Shown in pieces: positions 45,047-54,501 of a stretch of 64,000 nt of DNA (the first letter of the stretch is position 1; every line of letters starts with the position of its first letter). A model generated the notes under the pieces. That model saw only the letters and a list, made by a program, of their open reading frames with translations. It made no database searches and had not been told where the DNA came from. This DNA is from Aurantiacibacter zhengii (GTDB taxonomy: Bacteria; Pseudomonadota; Alphaproteobacteria; Sphingomonadales; Sphingomonadaceae), in the NCBI RefSeq assembly GCF_003584125.1, contig NZ_QXFL01000001.1, positions 496,001-560,000 on the forward strand, given 5' to 3'. A program made the translations under genes and the position numbers.

Positions 45047-46192
45047 TCACGCCCCGCGCACGTCTGCAGCCGATTCGCTGTCCGCCAGCCACCAATCGTC
45101 CTCGCAGCATTCGTAGGCCGCCAGCCGCTGCGGCTCGGCGCGGTGCCATTCCTCGTCCGAGAGGCCGCTCTGCTCCTGCGCATGGCGGGGGAGCGCGGCC
45201 TGCATGGACCAGAGGCGCTTTTCCGCCGGCGTGGCGGCCTGCGGTTTTGGCTCCCTCGCGGCGAATGTGGAACACATGGAACACTGTCCTGGTGTGAAAA
45301 TCCCGCCCGGTCCCCCGGCCTCCTGCGCCTCGCCCTCGCCCAGCGCCTCTATCGCCTCGTCGAAGTCGTCCTCCCCCATCAGCGGCGCCTCGCAATCGTC
45401 GCAGGTTTCGCGCTCCTGCGCCCGCTTGTCGAGCCGCGCCAGGTGGGCGAGCAGCAGGCGGTCGGAATAGCGGGTGCGCGTGGCCACCTCCTCCCCATGG
45501 TAGAAGACCTTTTCCTCCACCCCGTTGAGCGCACGGTCGGCCAGCACCTGCTCGGCATGGTCGCGCGCCAGCACCAGCGCCGCATCCCAGCACTGCCGGA
45601 ACGGCCACGAAGCCCGCCGCGCGCGATAGGCCGTCTGCGGAGAGACCTGCACCGCCCGGCACGCGAGCCGCACGTTGCCATGCTCCGCCAGCGCCGAGCA
45701 GAACGCCGCCTGCAACTGCGGGGTGAGCAACGGCGCGGGGCCGGGTTTGGAGGCTTGTTGCGGGGATCGCCCACCCCCGGCCCCGATACCTGCCCCTGCG
45801 GAAGCAGGGGGCTGCGCGAGGGGAGTTTCGGTTGCGCTCTGATCATCCCCTACCGCTTGCGGGAGGGGAGCGAGACTTCGCCCGCTGGAGGCGGGCTTAG
45901 TCGCAGCGGGGTGGGCACCTTCCCCCCGCACCAGCACGGCCAGGTCCTCCGGCGTATGCGGCAGGCCGTGGACCATCACCACGGGCGCAGGGTCGGGCGC
46001 TTCGGGTGCCCACCCCCGCCCCGCGGCAGAGCGCATCACGTACCCCCGCGCCGCCTCAGCGGCGTCGGCGGGCGCAGGCGCAGGTTCGTGCGGATCGGTG
46101 GGAGAGGGAATAACGCCCGAAAGGCTCTCGGGAATGTGGTCCGGTATGTCCTTGGGAAGGGTAAACCGGTCGACAGGCGTGTGGCGGGACAT
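45047..46192 (-). CDS. Hypothetical protein with HTH-like segment and inserted palindromic repeats
   Basis: The 381-residue protein starts MSRHTPVDRFTLPKDIPDHI. A helix-turn-helix-like stretch lies in AEHGNVRLACRAVQVSPQTA, followed by YRARRASWPFRQCWDAAL, of the sort seen in terminase-small-subunit or transposase-like DNA-binding proteins, then two Cys pairs (CDDCEAP and CSMC). The middle (about residues 85-155) is a Pro/Ala/Gly-rich part encoded by palindromic repeat DNA, and the C-terminal part includes a copy of the 28-bp dispersed repeat. Similar proteins occur in sphingomonads. Function unknown. Confidence 0.65.
   Translation of the reverse strand: MSRHTPVDRFTLPKDIPDHIPESLSGVIPSPTDPHEPAPAPADAAEAARGYVMRSAAGRGWAPEAPDPAPVVMVHGLPHTPEDLAVLVRGEGAHPAATKPASSGRSLAPLPQAVGDDQSATETPLAQPPASAGAGIGAGGGRSPQQASKPGPAPLLTPQLQAAFCSALAEHGNVRLACRAVQVSPQTAYRARRASWPFRQCWDAALVLARDHAEQVLADRALNGVEEKVFYHGEEVATRTRYSDRLLLAHLARLDKRAQERETCDDCEAPLMGEDDFDEAIEALGEGEAQEAGGPGGIFTPGQCSMCSTFAAREPKPQAATPAEKRLWSMQAALPRHAQEQSGLSDEEWHRAEPQRLAAYECCEDDWWLADSESAADVRGA
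45266..45293 (+). repeat. Dispersed 28-bp repeat, copy 2 (inside a coding sequence)
   Basis: This matches 6391-6418 at 26 of 28 bases in the same orientation. It lies within the antisense of the 45047-46192 gene, where it encodes the region around GQCSMCSTF. Similarity continues weakly into the flanks, which suggests a mobile or conserved repeat unit. Confidence 0.75.
45790..45930. repeat. Palindromic repeat cluster inserted in a coding sequence
   Basis: Three neat palindromes lie in a row: CCCCTGC-GGAA-GCAGGGG, CCCCTACCGC-TT-GCGGGAGGGG and GCCCGC-TGGAG-GCGGGC. This arrangement is typical of intergenic REP-like elements in sphingomonads. Here it is in frame inside the 45047-46192 gene and encodes a low-complexity Pro/Ala/Ser/Gly segment. 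Confidence 0.7.
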
Positions 46193-46377
46193 GGGCAGCT
46201 CCGTACTGGGGTCAGGTAAACCGCGAGAGGGAGCCACAGCGCCGCGCCAGTAGGAAAGCGCCTTCATATCCCCGACCGTCACCCCGGCGCACTTAGCAAA
46301 AAGCAAGACGCGGCCCATGCGCGAGGCTGGCGCGTTTCCGTTCCACCACTCTTGCGAAAACCGGACGGACCCCCGCC

Positions 46378-46605
46378 ATGTTCACCCAGCTAAACCCGCC
46401 GCTGCCCGTATTCATCGTCGACCGCGGCAAGGGCCTCGCCATGGGCGTGATCGACTACGGACCCGAACACCACCTGATCTGGGTGACGGCGCTGGACGAA
46501 AACGGCGAAATCTGGTGCGCGCCCAACCCGAAAGTGCGGATGCAGGGGAACTGGACGATGGGGCGGGAGGTGCCGGAGGCTGAGTTTGGTGGACTTGGTG
46601 ATTGA
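46378..46605 (+). CDS. Conserved small protein, 75 residues
   Basis: The product contains VFIVDRGKGLAMGVIDYGPE, then HHLIWVTALDENGEIWCAPNPKVR in sequence, and ends with a short charged tail. The beta-rich pattern with Trp and Cys looks like a real small fold, and I believe similar proteins are common in sphingomonads. No ribosome site is obvious. It diverges from the 45047 gene. Confidence 0.7.
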   Translation: MFTQLNPPLPVFIVDRGKGLAMGVIDYGPEHHLIWVTALDENGEIWCAPNPKVRMQGNWTMGREVPEAEFGGLGD

Positions 46606-46713
46606 GGGTTTGCTTGTCTGGCGCACCCAAAGCTGGTCAGAATCTCCGATCATGCAGCTCAGAGATTTGCGAATTTCTCAGATCGCGCGCTCTTAGGATA
46701 CACCTATTGGTAA

Positions 46714-47748
46714 TCAATTTCCCAACTCAATATCCGGATGCGCAATTCGTCCCTCGTCAAAGAATTTATACAGGCTCTCTATGCGGCGATAGATACTCAG
46801 TAGCACCTTCGAAGCTACCACCTTATCGCCCTGCGCCATCTCGACCAAAGACTGGTAAGAAACTCCGTCGAGAAAAGACGATAATTCTTCAGAACGCTTA
46901 ACCATCCGATCACGAATGGCATCAGTGAGAACCTTTTGTCGGTGTGCACCAAGAAGCTGATTCTGAGACATGGTACTGTACAGCTTATTATAAGCTTTCT
47001 TACTTAGTTTTACACTTTCACTGTACTGCTCAAGACTTTGCAAGAATTGATCAAATGCAACTCGCTTTGCCTTAATGGTGACGTACCCCGGAGAGTGATA
47101 ACTTATCCCCCCCATACGTAGTTCACTATATTCTTGATTGTCGTTAGCTACGTCTGCGTAGAAACTTCTGTAGCTTCCACCGCCACGCCAAGGTTTCTCG
47201 AACGCGCTCGAAATTGCGGTCTTTTGGGACGACCCTTGGCTAAGTAGCTTCCATCGACGTATATCGTTTAAGATATAATAGACATCTTCCATTTTTCCGT
47301 ACAGTTGCGAAAACTCACCGAGTTCCCAATTGCCATCCAGTTGGAAACGCTCTTCACTGTCAGGAACGAAGTTGTCGACTATTTCTATTTTTGAATGAAC
47401 TCTCGCGAACACTCCCGCATCAGGGATCGTTGCTTTCAAGCTTTCGTTTGATGAAATGATTGGTTCGACCGTGACACTAGGATCATCGGGACTGTATTCG
47501 AACCTCCAGTAGCGCCGTGATTTTGGCCTAGAGAGCGCATATCTCAGATCAAATTTTTGATCTTGATACTCGATCAACTGTCGCTGCGAAAAAGAAGCTC
47601 CATAGTACGCGTTTTCCGGATCATCAGAGCAGCCCGAGGCAACAGCAAGAACGAATTCGTTCTTGCCTATCTCAACGAGTAGGATTTCGGGAATATCATA
47701 CCAAAGCAAAATTTGGATAACTTTGCCTGGAAGCGCCTTACGCGTCAT
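46714..47748 (-). CDS. Unknown protein of an AT-richer two-gene cassette (DUF6575-like)
   Basis: The 344-residue product begins MTRKALPGKVIQILLWYDIP, has a beta-rich N-terminal domain (about 1-85) and a helical, Lys/Ser-rich C-terminal domain (about 225-340) with QFLQSLEQYSESVKLSKKAY. The start resembles the poorly known DUF6575 family (LPGKV...YD.P...), but I am unsure. Base composition is clearly poorer in GC than the window and codon use includes many ATA, TTA and AGA-type codons, so the gene is probably acquired. It overlaps the upstream gene by 11 bases. Confidence 0.65.
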   Translation of the reverse strand: MTRKALPGKVIQILLWYDIPEILLVEIGKNEFVLAVASGCSDDPENAYYGASFSQRQLIEYQDQKFDLRYALSRPKSRRYWRFEYSPDDPSVTVEPIISSNESLKATIPDAGVFARVHSKIEIVDNFVPDSEERFQLDGNWELGEFSQLYGKMEDVYYILNDIRRWKLLSQGSSQKTAISSAFEKPWRGGGSYRSFYADVANDNQEYSELRMGGISYHSPGYVTIKAKRVAFDQFLQSLEQYSESVKLSKKAYNKLYSTMSQNQLLGAHRQKVLTDAIRDRMVKRSEELSSFLDGVSYQSLVEMAQGDKVVASKVLLSIYRRIESLYKFFDEGRIAHPDIELGN

Positions 47749-48130
47749 TATCGTGCTTTCGATGACTTTCGATGGCGCTCAAAACGTCGAAGTCTGCGTA
47801 TCGCCAAAAATCGACGTGTTCCCCACGAAGCTTATGCTTACCTGCGGCTGCTGGAATTGAAAGTTCCGTGATCCAAGGATGGCGACGGCGCAAACCTTTG
47901 ATCGCCAAAGCGGCATCTGGTGTCGTAAAAAGGGAGCACGAAGCCCACTGGCAGTCTGTAACCTTGTATTGAGCAGTCTTGACCCTGCCCAGTTGAGCGT
48001 GAGAGTGAAAATCAGTCTCGGAAAGGTCTTCACTCTTTGTAAGCCGGTACACGCGTTCCAGCGGCTCACTGACAGCGTCTTCTGGCGGACACTCCCCCGG
48101 TAGTGTTTCAGCATATTTTGAGGTCGACAA
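47738..48130 (-). CDS. Unknown small protein, first gene of the two-gene cassette
   Basis: The 130-residue product starts at TTG 48130, supported by GGGAGAGG five bases upstream. It has the pattern RVYRLTKSEDLSETDFHSHAQ, DCQWASCSLFTTPDAALAIK, then ELSIPAAAGKHK and HVDFWRYADFD. A pattern of this kind (a Cys-containing S-L-F turn, then a strand ending in a G-H-x-x-W-type motif) recurs in small bacterial proteins of unknown function. Its stop codon lies within the next gene. The two are surely co-expressed. Function is not known; a toxin, immunity or defence role would be speculation. Confidence 0.6.
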   Translation of the reverse strand: MSTSKYAETLPGECPPEDAVSEPLERVYRLTKSEDLSETDFHSHAQLGRVKTAQYKVTDCQWASCSLFTTPDAALAIKGLRRRHPWITELSIPAAAGKHKLRGEHVDFWRYADFDVLSAIESHRKHDNDA

Positions 48131-48306
48131 ATGCCTCTCCCTGTATTCTCTGACGCATCTGCCACAAAAACATTTGGAATCAAGTCCGAGAAGGATGACT
48201 GTTATGATGGGGTTTTATCTGTGGCACTAAGGCACCAGTAAGCATTCCGCCCCCGCACTTCTGCAACGTATGTGCTCAGCACCTTGCTTCATTCCGCTCC
48301 GACCTA

Positions 48307-51216
48307 CTAACCTCCCAACATCGGCTTCAAATAAGCCCCCGTATAACTCCCCTCCACGCCAGCAACCTCCTCCGGCGTCCCCTGCGCCACAATCTCGCCG
48401 CCGCGCACGCCGCCGCCCGGACCCAGGTCCAGCACGTGGTCGGCAGTCTTGATCACGTCGAGGTTGTGTTCGATCACCACCACGGAATTGCCCTGGTCCA
48501 CCAGCCGGTGGAGCACTTCCAGCAGCTTTCGCACGTCCTCGAAATGCAGGCCGGTGGTCGGCTCGTCCAGGATATACAGCGTCTGGCCGGTGCTGCGGCG
48601 CGACAGTTCCTTGGCCAGTTTCACGCGCTGCGCCTCACCACCTGAAAGCGTGGTGGCCTGCTGGCCCACCTTCACGTAACTGAGGCCCACCTCGTTCAGC
48701 ATGTGCATCTTGTCGCGGATGGGGGGCACGGCCTTGAAGAATTCCTCCGCGTCCTCGATCGTCATGTCCAGCACGTCGGCGATGGAGTGGCCCTTGAACT
48801 TCACCTCCAGCGTCTCGCGGTTGTAGCGGTTGCCGCCGCATTCCTCGCACGTCACGTAGACGTCGGGCAGGAAGTGCATCTCGATCTTGATCAGGCCGTC
48901 GCCCTGGCACGCCTCGCACCGGCCGCCCTTCACGTTGAAGCTGAAGCGGCCCGGCTTGTACCCGCGCGCCTGCGCTTCGGGCAGGCCTGCGAACCAGTCG
49001 CGGATATTGGTGAAGGCGCCGGTGTAGGTGGCGGGGTTGGAGCGCGGGGTGCGGCCGATGGGCGACTGGTCGATTTCGATCACCTTGTCGCAGTATTCCA
49101 GCCCCGTCACCCTGTCGTGCGCGCCGGCCACCACGCGGGCGTTGTTCAGCGTGCGCGCGGCAGAGGCGTAGAGCGTGTCGATGGTGAAGCTGGACTTGCC
49201 GCTGCCGCTGACGCCGGTGACGCAGGTGAAGGTGCCCAGCGGCAGGCTGGCGGTCACGTTGTTCAGGTTATTCGCCCGCGCGCCATGGACCGTCAGCTTG
49301 TGCCCGTTGCCCTTGCGGCGCTTTTGCGGAACCTCGATCTTGCGGCGACCGGTCAGGTAATCGGCGGTGAGCGAGTTCTTGGCCTTCAGCACCTGTTTCA
49401 GGGTGCCCTGCGCCACCACCTCGCCGCCGTGCACGCCCGCGCCGGGGCCAAGGTCCACCACGTGGTCCGCCGTGCGGATGGCGTCCTCGTCATGCTCCAC
49501 CACGATCACGGTGTTGCCGAGGTCGCGCAGGCGCTTGAGGGTTTCGAGCAGCCGGTCGTTGTCGCGCTGGTGGAGGCCGATGCTCGGCTCGTCCAGCACG
49601 TAGAGCACGCCCGACAGGCCGGAGCCGATCTGGCTGGCAAGGCGGATGCGCTGGCTTTCCCCGCCCGACAGCGTGCCGCTGGTACGGTCGAGGTTGAGGT
49701 AGTCGAGGCCGACGTTGTTGAGGAAGCCCAGCCGCTCGACGATTTCCTTCAGGATGGCCTTGGCGATCTGGTTCTGCGTGTCGGTAAGGTGGCCGGGCAG
49801 CGCCTCGAACCACTTGAGCGCGTCCGCCACGGAATAGCGGGTGGGCTGGCTGATGTCGGTGACGCCGTCGGGTCCGGGGATCTTCACTGCCCGCGCCTTC
49901 TCGTTCAGGCGCGCGCCGCCGCAGGTCTCGCACGGTTGCGCGGTCTGGAACTTGCTCAGCTCCTCCTGCATCCATGCGCTTTCGGTCTGCGCCATGCGGC
50001 GGTTGAGGTTGCCCATCACCCCCTCGAACGCCTTCTGCACGGTGTATTCCTTGCGCCCGTCCTTGAAAGTGAGCGGCACGCGCTTACCCTTGGTGCCGTA
50101 GAGAATGACGTCGCGGTTCTCGGGCGAGAGTTCGCTCCACGGCGTCGTCAGGTCGAAGCCGTATTCCTTGGCCAGCGATCCGAGCACCTGCATGTAATAG
50201 GGCGACGGCGGATTGCTCTTGGCCCAGGGCACCACGGCGCCCTTCTTCAGGCTGAGTTCCTCGTTCGGCACCACCAGTTGCGGGTCGAACAGCTGCTTTT
50301 CGCCGATGCCGTCGCACGTCGGGCAGGCGCCTTGCGGGGCGTTGAAGGAGAACAGCCGCGGCTCGATCTCCTCGATGGTGAAGCCGCTGACGGGGCAGGC
50401 GAATTTCTCGCTGAACACGATGCGGTTGGCAGGGATGCCTGCGCCTTTCAGGTTGCCGCCGCTGTCGGCCTCATCCTCGCGCCCCGGCACAACGCCATCG
50501 GCCAAGTCGACATAGGCCAGCCCCTCGGCCAGTTTCAGCGCCTGTTCGAAGCTGTCAGCAAGGCGCGTTTCCAGCCCCTCCTTCACCGCGAGGCGATCCA
50601 CCACCACTTCGATATCGTGCTTGAACTTCTTGTCGAGCGCAGGCGCGTCCTCGATTGCGTACATCTCGCCATCGATGCGCACGCGGGTGAAACCCGCCTT
50701 CTGCCATTCGGCCAGTTCGCGGCGGTATTCGCCCTTCCTGCCGCGCACCACGGGGGCAAGCAGGTAGAGGCGCGTGCCTTCGGGCAAGGCCATCACGCGG
50801 TCGACCATGTTGGACACCGTCTGCGCCTCGATCGGCAGGCCGGTGGCAGGCGAATAGGGCACGCCCACCCTCGCCCACAGCAGGCGCATGTAATCGTAGA
50901 TTTCCGTCACGGTCGCCACGGTGGAGCGCGGGTTGCGGCTGGTCGTCTTCTGCTCGATGGAAATCGCGGGCGACAGCCCGTCGATATGCTCCACATCGGG
51001 CTTCTGCATCATCTCCAGGAACTGGCGTGCGTAGGCCGACAGGCTCTCCACGTAGCGGCGCTGCCCCTCGGCATAGATGGTGTCGAACGCGAGCGACGAC
51101 TTGCCGGAGCCGGAAAGGCCGGTGATGACGATCAGACTGTCACGCGGGAGATCGATGTCGATCCCCTTGAGATTATGTTCGCGCGCGCCTTTGACGGAGA
51201 TTTTTGTGAGAGCCAT
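48307..51216 (-). CDS. uvrA: Excinuclease ABC subunit A
   Basis: The 969-residue protein has two ABC ATPase modules: Walker [10 protein letters not shown] (residues 33-41) and [10 protein letters not shown] in the second half, two signature sequences ([13 protein letters not shown] and [13 protein letters not shown]), and zinc-finger cysteines ([35 protein letters not shown]). UvrA finds bulky DNA damage and loads UvrB in nucleotide excision repair. ATG 51216 gives the family-typical start [18 protein letters not shown]. An SOS box lies 84 bases upstream. Confidence 0.98.
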   Translation of the reverse strand: MALTKISVKGAREHNLKGIDIDLPRDSLIVITGLSGSGKSSLAFDTIYAEGQRRYVESLSAYARQFLEMMQKPDVEHIDGLSPAISIEQKTTSRNPRSTVATVTEIYDYMRLLWARVGVPYSPATGLPIEAQTVSNMVDRVMALPEGTRLYLLAPVVRGRKGEYRRELAEWQKAGFTRVRIDGEMYAIEDAPALDKKFKHDIEVVVDRLAVKEGLETRLADSFEQALKLAEGLAYVDLADGVVPGREDEADSGGNLKGAGIPANRIVFSEKFACPVSGFTIEEIEPRLFSFNAPQGACPTCDGIGEKQLFDPQLVVPNEELSLKKGAVVPWAKSNPPSPYYMQVLGSLAKEYGFDLTTPWSELSPENRDVILYGTKGKRVPLTFKDGRKEYTVQKAFEGVMGNLNRRMAQTESAWMQEELSKFQTAQPCETCGGARLNEKARAVKIPGPDGVTDISQPTRYSVADALKWFEALPGHLTDTQNQIAKAILKEIVERLGFLNNVGLDYLNLDRTSGTLSGGESQRIRLASQIGSGLSGVLYVLDEPSIGLHQRDNDRLLETLKRLRDLGNTVIVVEHDEDAIRTADHVVDLGPGAGVHGGEVVAQGTLKQVLKAKNSLTADYLTGRRKIEVPQKRRKGNGHKLTVHGARANNLNNVTASLPLGTFTCVTGVSGSGKSSFTIDTLYASAARTLNNARVVAGAHDRVTGLEYCDKVIEIDQSPIGRTPRSNPATYTGAFTNIRDWFAGLPEAQARGYKPGRFSFNVKGGRCEACQGDGLIKIEMHFLPDVYVTCEECGGNRYNRETLEVKFKGHSIADVLDMTIEDAEEFFKAVPPIRDKMHMLNEVGLSYVKVGQQATTLSGGEAQRVKLAKELSRRSTGQTLYILDEPTTGLHFEDVRKLLEVLHRLVDQGNSVVVIEHNLDVIKTADHVLDLGPGGGVRGGEIVAQGTPEEVAGVEGSYTGAYLKPMLGG

Positions 51217-51299
51217 AGGCCGTCCAAGTGGGGAGTGGGGGGACAGGAGTCCAGTGGGACCAAGGGCCACGAAGCCACGCGGTCGTGTGCGATCACCAT

Positions 51300-51314
51300 G
51301 TTCTTTAAATGTTC
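51300..51314 (-). promoter_or_regulatory. LexA (SOS) box of uvrA
   Basis: GTTC-TTTAAAT-GTTC is a perfect alphaproteobacterial LexA operator, 84 bases before the uvrA start codon, almost the same distance as the box before recA (77 bases). It implies SOS induction of uvrA. Confidence 0.88.
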
Positions 51315-51467
51315 TCGTTCGTCAAGGTCATTTTCGCACCATTTCCAGTCATGACGGCCATATTTTTCGCTCAACGACATTTTCCCGGAGACGTACGGTT
51401 TTCCGCCCTTTTTTCGCAATAAGGCACTCTTCTAAATGGCTTTTCCGTAAAGAAGTCCCTTCGGGAT

Positions 51468-51483
51468 TAACCAATTTTTAACC
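51468..51483 (+). promoter_or_regulatory. CtrA-type binding site before the adhesin gene
   Basis: TTAA-CCAATTT-TTAAC fits the full CtrA consensus TTAA-N7-TTAAC, 62 bases before the start codon of the autotransporter gene. The same window encodes CckA, the kinase at the top of the CtrA pathway. AT-rich sites can arise by chance, so binding needs proof. Confidence 0.6.
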
Positions 51484-51544
51484 TTTCGAGCGAAGCTTTT
51501 GAGGTGGGAACGCAGATCTTGGGCGGGAATCCAGGAGATGCGAA

Positions 51545-54328
51545 ATGAGGAAGAACAAAAACTATATCGGCCGTACGGCCTTGGTCAGTTCAATCGCCAT
51601 TGCCGCTTGCCAGGCACCCTTGCTCTCGGCGCCTGTCCAGGCCCAAGCATTGCAACCCGCTGTCGACGTCTGCACGGGGATCTCGCTTAATCCATCTGCT
51701 GTCACCGATATCGTCGATGCAGCAAACGACCCGCTGGTAGGCGGACTCTCCACTCTTACCGACAACATTCTGGAAATCGACGCCGTGGTTGGTGCCCTGC
51801 CGCTGGTAGGCGCTATCTTCGGGCCGGGCGATACACTGGACATTACCGATCTCGATCTCGAAATCGACGATATCCTGGGTGATATTGCCGCAGGCGAACA
51901 GATCAGCCTCACCGTGCTCGATACGAATGGCAATCTCATCGCCCCGTCGGACCAGTGCAACCTTACCGCCGACGCCATCACCCTGAACGAAGAAGGCGGG
52001 ATCGCCATTGGCGGCAACCAGATCACCGGCCTGGGCGAGAATGGGATGATAGCGAGTGCCGGCGAAATCGACGCAATCGCCTTTGGCAATGGAGCCACTA
52101 CGGCTGCTGGCGCAACCGGAGCAATCGCGATTGGCGAAGGCGCAAGTGTCATGGCATCCGGTGTGAATTCCGTCGCCCTGGGTGCGGGCTCCGTCGCCGA
52201 CCGCGGTCCGCTTGCCAACTATACCGCTCCCGGCCTTACGGGCACGTTCTATTCCGTGGGATCGGTGTCGGTCGGTTCTGCCGGTGCCCTGCGCCAGATC
52301 ACCAATGTCGCACCCGGTACCGAGGCCACGGATGCGGCCACGGTGGGACAGGTTCAGGCCGCGCTTGACGCAGTTGCGGCGCTGGACTCCTCGCTTGGAA
52401 ACGTCGTAGAATATGACGATGCGACGCAGGCAGCCATCACCCTCGGTGGCACTGATGGCACGACGATCGCCAACCTCGCGGACGGCGAAGTCTCTGCCAC
52501 TTCGGATGAGGCGGTAAACGGTTCACAGCTTTTCGCCACCAACCAGTCTGTCGCCGTAAACGCCGGCGACATCAACGACCTGCAGACCGATGTGTCCGAC
52601 TTGCAGGCCGATGTGGCGGCGAATACTGGCGACATCGCGGACATTCAGGCCGATGTAGCTGTCAACACCACCGACATCGACGACCTGCAGATGGATGTAT
52701 CCGACCTGCAGGCCGATGTTGCGGCGAACACCGGCGACATCGCGGACATCCAGGCCGATGTGGCTGTGAATAGCGCCGACATTGCCGATCTTCAGGACAC
52801 CGCGGTTCAATATGACGATGCGAGCCAGGCCAGCGTGACGCTGGGCGGCGCCGATGGTACGACCGTCACCAATGTTGCTGATGGCGCGTTGAATGCAGGG
52901 TCCAGCGACGCGGTGAACGGCTCCCAGATGTTTGCGACCAACCAGCAGGTGGATATCAACACGGCCGCAATCCAGGCCAACACCGATGCCATTGCCGCGA
53001 TCAACACAAGCGGTGATGCGCTTGGCGTGACCTACGACGATGCGACACGCACCTCGGTCACGCTGGACGGTGCTGGCGGAACGACCATCGCCAATGTTAC
53101 CGATGGTGAAGTGAGCGCAACGTCAGACGAGGCCGTGAACGGCAGCCAGCTGTTCGCGACGAACCAGCAGGTGGACGCCAACAGCGATGCCATCGACGAT
53201 CTGGACGGACGTGTGACGGTGAATGAAGGTGACATCGCGAACCTCGAAACGGCGGTTTCCGACAACTCCACCGATATCGCCAATCTCGATGGCCGGGTTA
53301 CCATCGTCGAGGAAGATCTGAGCGATATCGATGCGCGGGTCACCGTCAACGAGGGCAATATTGCCAACCTCGATACGGCGGTTACCACCAATACGACCAA
53401 CATCGCCAACATCGATGATCGGGTAACCGTGGTTGAAGGAGACCTGGCCGATGTGGATGCACGGGTCACCAACAACACCACCAATATCGCAAGTATCGAC
53501 GAGCGGGTTACCGTCAACGAAGGCAGCATCACCAACATCCAGACACGGCTGGATAATGTGCCGGTGACCTACGTTGCCAACGCCGATCCCTCAGTACCCA
53601 GCGATGTGCCCACCAATACGGTGGCATTCGTGGGAGCGACTGCCGATCCGGTGCGCGTCACCAATGTCGCCGCTGGCAATGTTGCAGCAGGTTCGACCGA
53701 TGCCGTGAACGGATCGCAGCTTGCTGCAACCAATGCGGCCGTGGCGGATAATCGCACAGACATCGACCAGAACACGGCCGATATCGAGACCATCAACAAC
53801 AACCTGTCCGGCAGCACGGTGGTGGCAGTGCAATACTCCGACCCCGACAATCCGACGGTCAGCAACGGCGGCACGATCACCAACGACGTGACGCTGGTGG
53901 GTGCAAATGGCGGTCAGCCCGTGGCCCTGCACAACCTTGCCGCAGGAACGGCTGCAACCGACGCAGTCAACCTGGGACAGTTGCAGGCGGGAATGGCCGA
54001 TGTGCTGGCCGACTCGATAAGCTACACCGACCAGCAGTTCGGCCTGCTGTCGGCGCAGATCAGCGACGTCGCCTTCGACCTGGAGGAATTCCGTGAAGAA
54101 GCCTTTGCGGGAACCGCCGGTGCGATGGCCGTGGCAGGCATTCCGCAGACGATGGAGCCCGGACGTTCCATGTTCGGTGGTGCCATCGGTCACTATCGCG
54201 GCGAGACCGCATTCGCCATCGGAGCCTCGACCACTTTCAACGAAGGCCGGGGTGTCCTGAAAGCGGGTGCCACGGTGGACACCCACGGCGAGGGTGGCTT
54301 CAGCGCGGGTGCCGGCATCAGCTTCTAG
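51545..54328 (+). CDS. Trimeric autotransporter adhesin (YadA family)
   Basis: The 927-residue protein has a signal peptide (RTALVSSIAIAACQAPLLSA), a YadA-head-like region with SVALGAGSVAD and ATDAATVGQVQAAL, a long stalk, and repeated neck motifs of the form DEAVNGSQLFATNQ (four to five copies) typical of trimeric autotransporters. The stalk has near-identical 25-residue units beginning VSDLQADVAANTGDI (two copies around 52590-52790) and many TNTTNIANID-type heptads. The C-terminal about 75 residues form the membrane anchor ending AGAGISF. It should be a surface adhesin. AGGAG lies eight bases before ATG 51545. Confidence 0.93.
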   Translation: MRKNKNYIGRTALVSSIAIAACQAPLLSAPVQAQALQPAVDVCTGISLNPSAVTDIVDAANDPLVGGLSTLTDNILEIDAVVGALPLVGAIFGPGDTLDITDLDLEIDDILGDIAAGEQISLTVLDTNGNLIAPSDQCNLTADAITLNEEGGIAIGGNQITGLGENGMIASAGEIDAIAFGNGATTAAGATGAIAIGEGASVMASGVNSVALGAGSVADRGPLANYTAPGLTGTFYSVGSVSVGSAGALRQITNVAPGTEATDAATVGQVQAALDAVAALDSSLGNVVEYDDATQAAITLGGTDGTTIANLADGEVSATSDEAVNGSQLFATNQSVAVNAGDINDLQTDVSDLQADVAANTGDIADIQADVAVNTTDIDDLQMDVSDLQADVAANTGDIADIQADVAVNSADIADLQDTAVQYDDASQASVTLGGADGTTVTNVADGALNAGSSDAVNGSQMFATNQQVDINTAAIQANTDAIAAINTSGDALGVTYDDATRTSVTLDGAGGTTIANVTDGEVSATSDEAVNGSQLFATNQQVDANSDAIDDLDGRVTVNEGDIANLETAVSDNSTDIANLDGRVTIVEEDLSDIDARVTVNEGNIANLDTAVTTNTTNIANIDDRVTVVEGDLADVDARVTNNTTNIASIDERVTVNEGSITNIQTRLDNVPVTYVANADPSVPSDVPTNTVAFVGATADPVRVTNVAAGNVAAGSTDAVNGSQLAATNAAVADNRTDIDQNTADIETINNNLSGSTVVAVQYSDPDNPTVSNGGTITNDVTLVGANGGQPVALHNLAAGTAATDAVNLGQLQAGMADVLADSISYTDQQFGLLSAQISDVAFDLEEFREEAFAGTAGAMAVAGIPQTMEPGRSMFGGAIGHYRGETAFAIGASTTFNEGRGVLKAGATVDTHGEGGFSAGAGISF

Positions 54329-54501
54329 CGCTTGCCCGGTCGAAGTCCCGGTTGCGTTACCGCGCCGACCTAATTGATGGAGCCGCGACAGCTACTCTGC
54401 TGTCGTGGCTTCGTCATTCCTGTGGCAGCGCGCCTGTCGAAGGTATCTGTACGGCTTCCGCAATGCTGGACGAACCCGCCCGCGATAACCATGTGCCATG
54501 T

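Larger units (their letters stand above)
51217..51544. promoter_or_regulatory. Divergent control region of uvrA and the adhesin gene
   Basis: These 328 bases hold the uvrA SOS box (51300-51314) and a CtrA-type site (51468-51483) near the adhesin gene. No gene is seen. The region is AT-richer than its surroundings. Confidence 0.7.

Noticed and set aside
48703-51354. 883-codon plus-strand open frame opposite uvrA
   Set aside because: Antisense shadow of uvrA with unnatural His/Ala/Val-rich composition.
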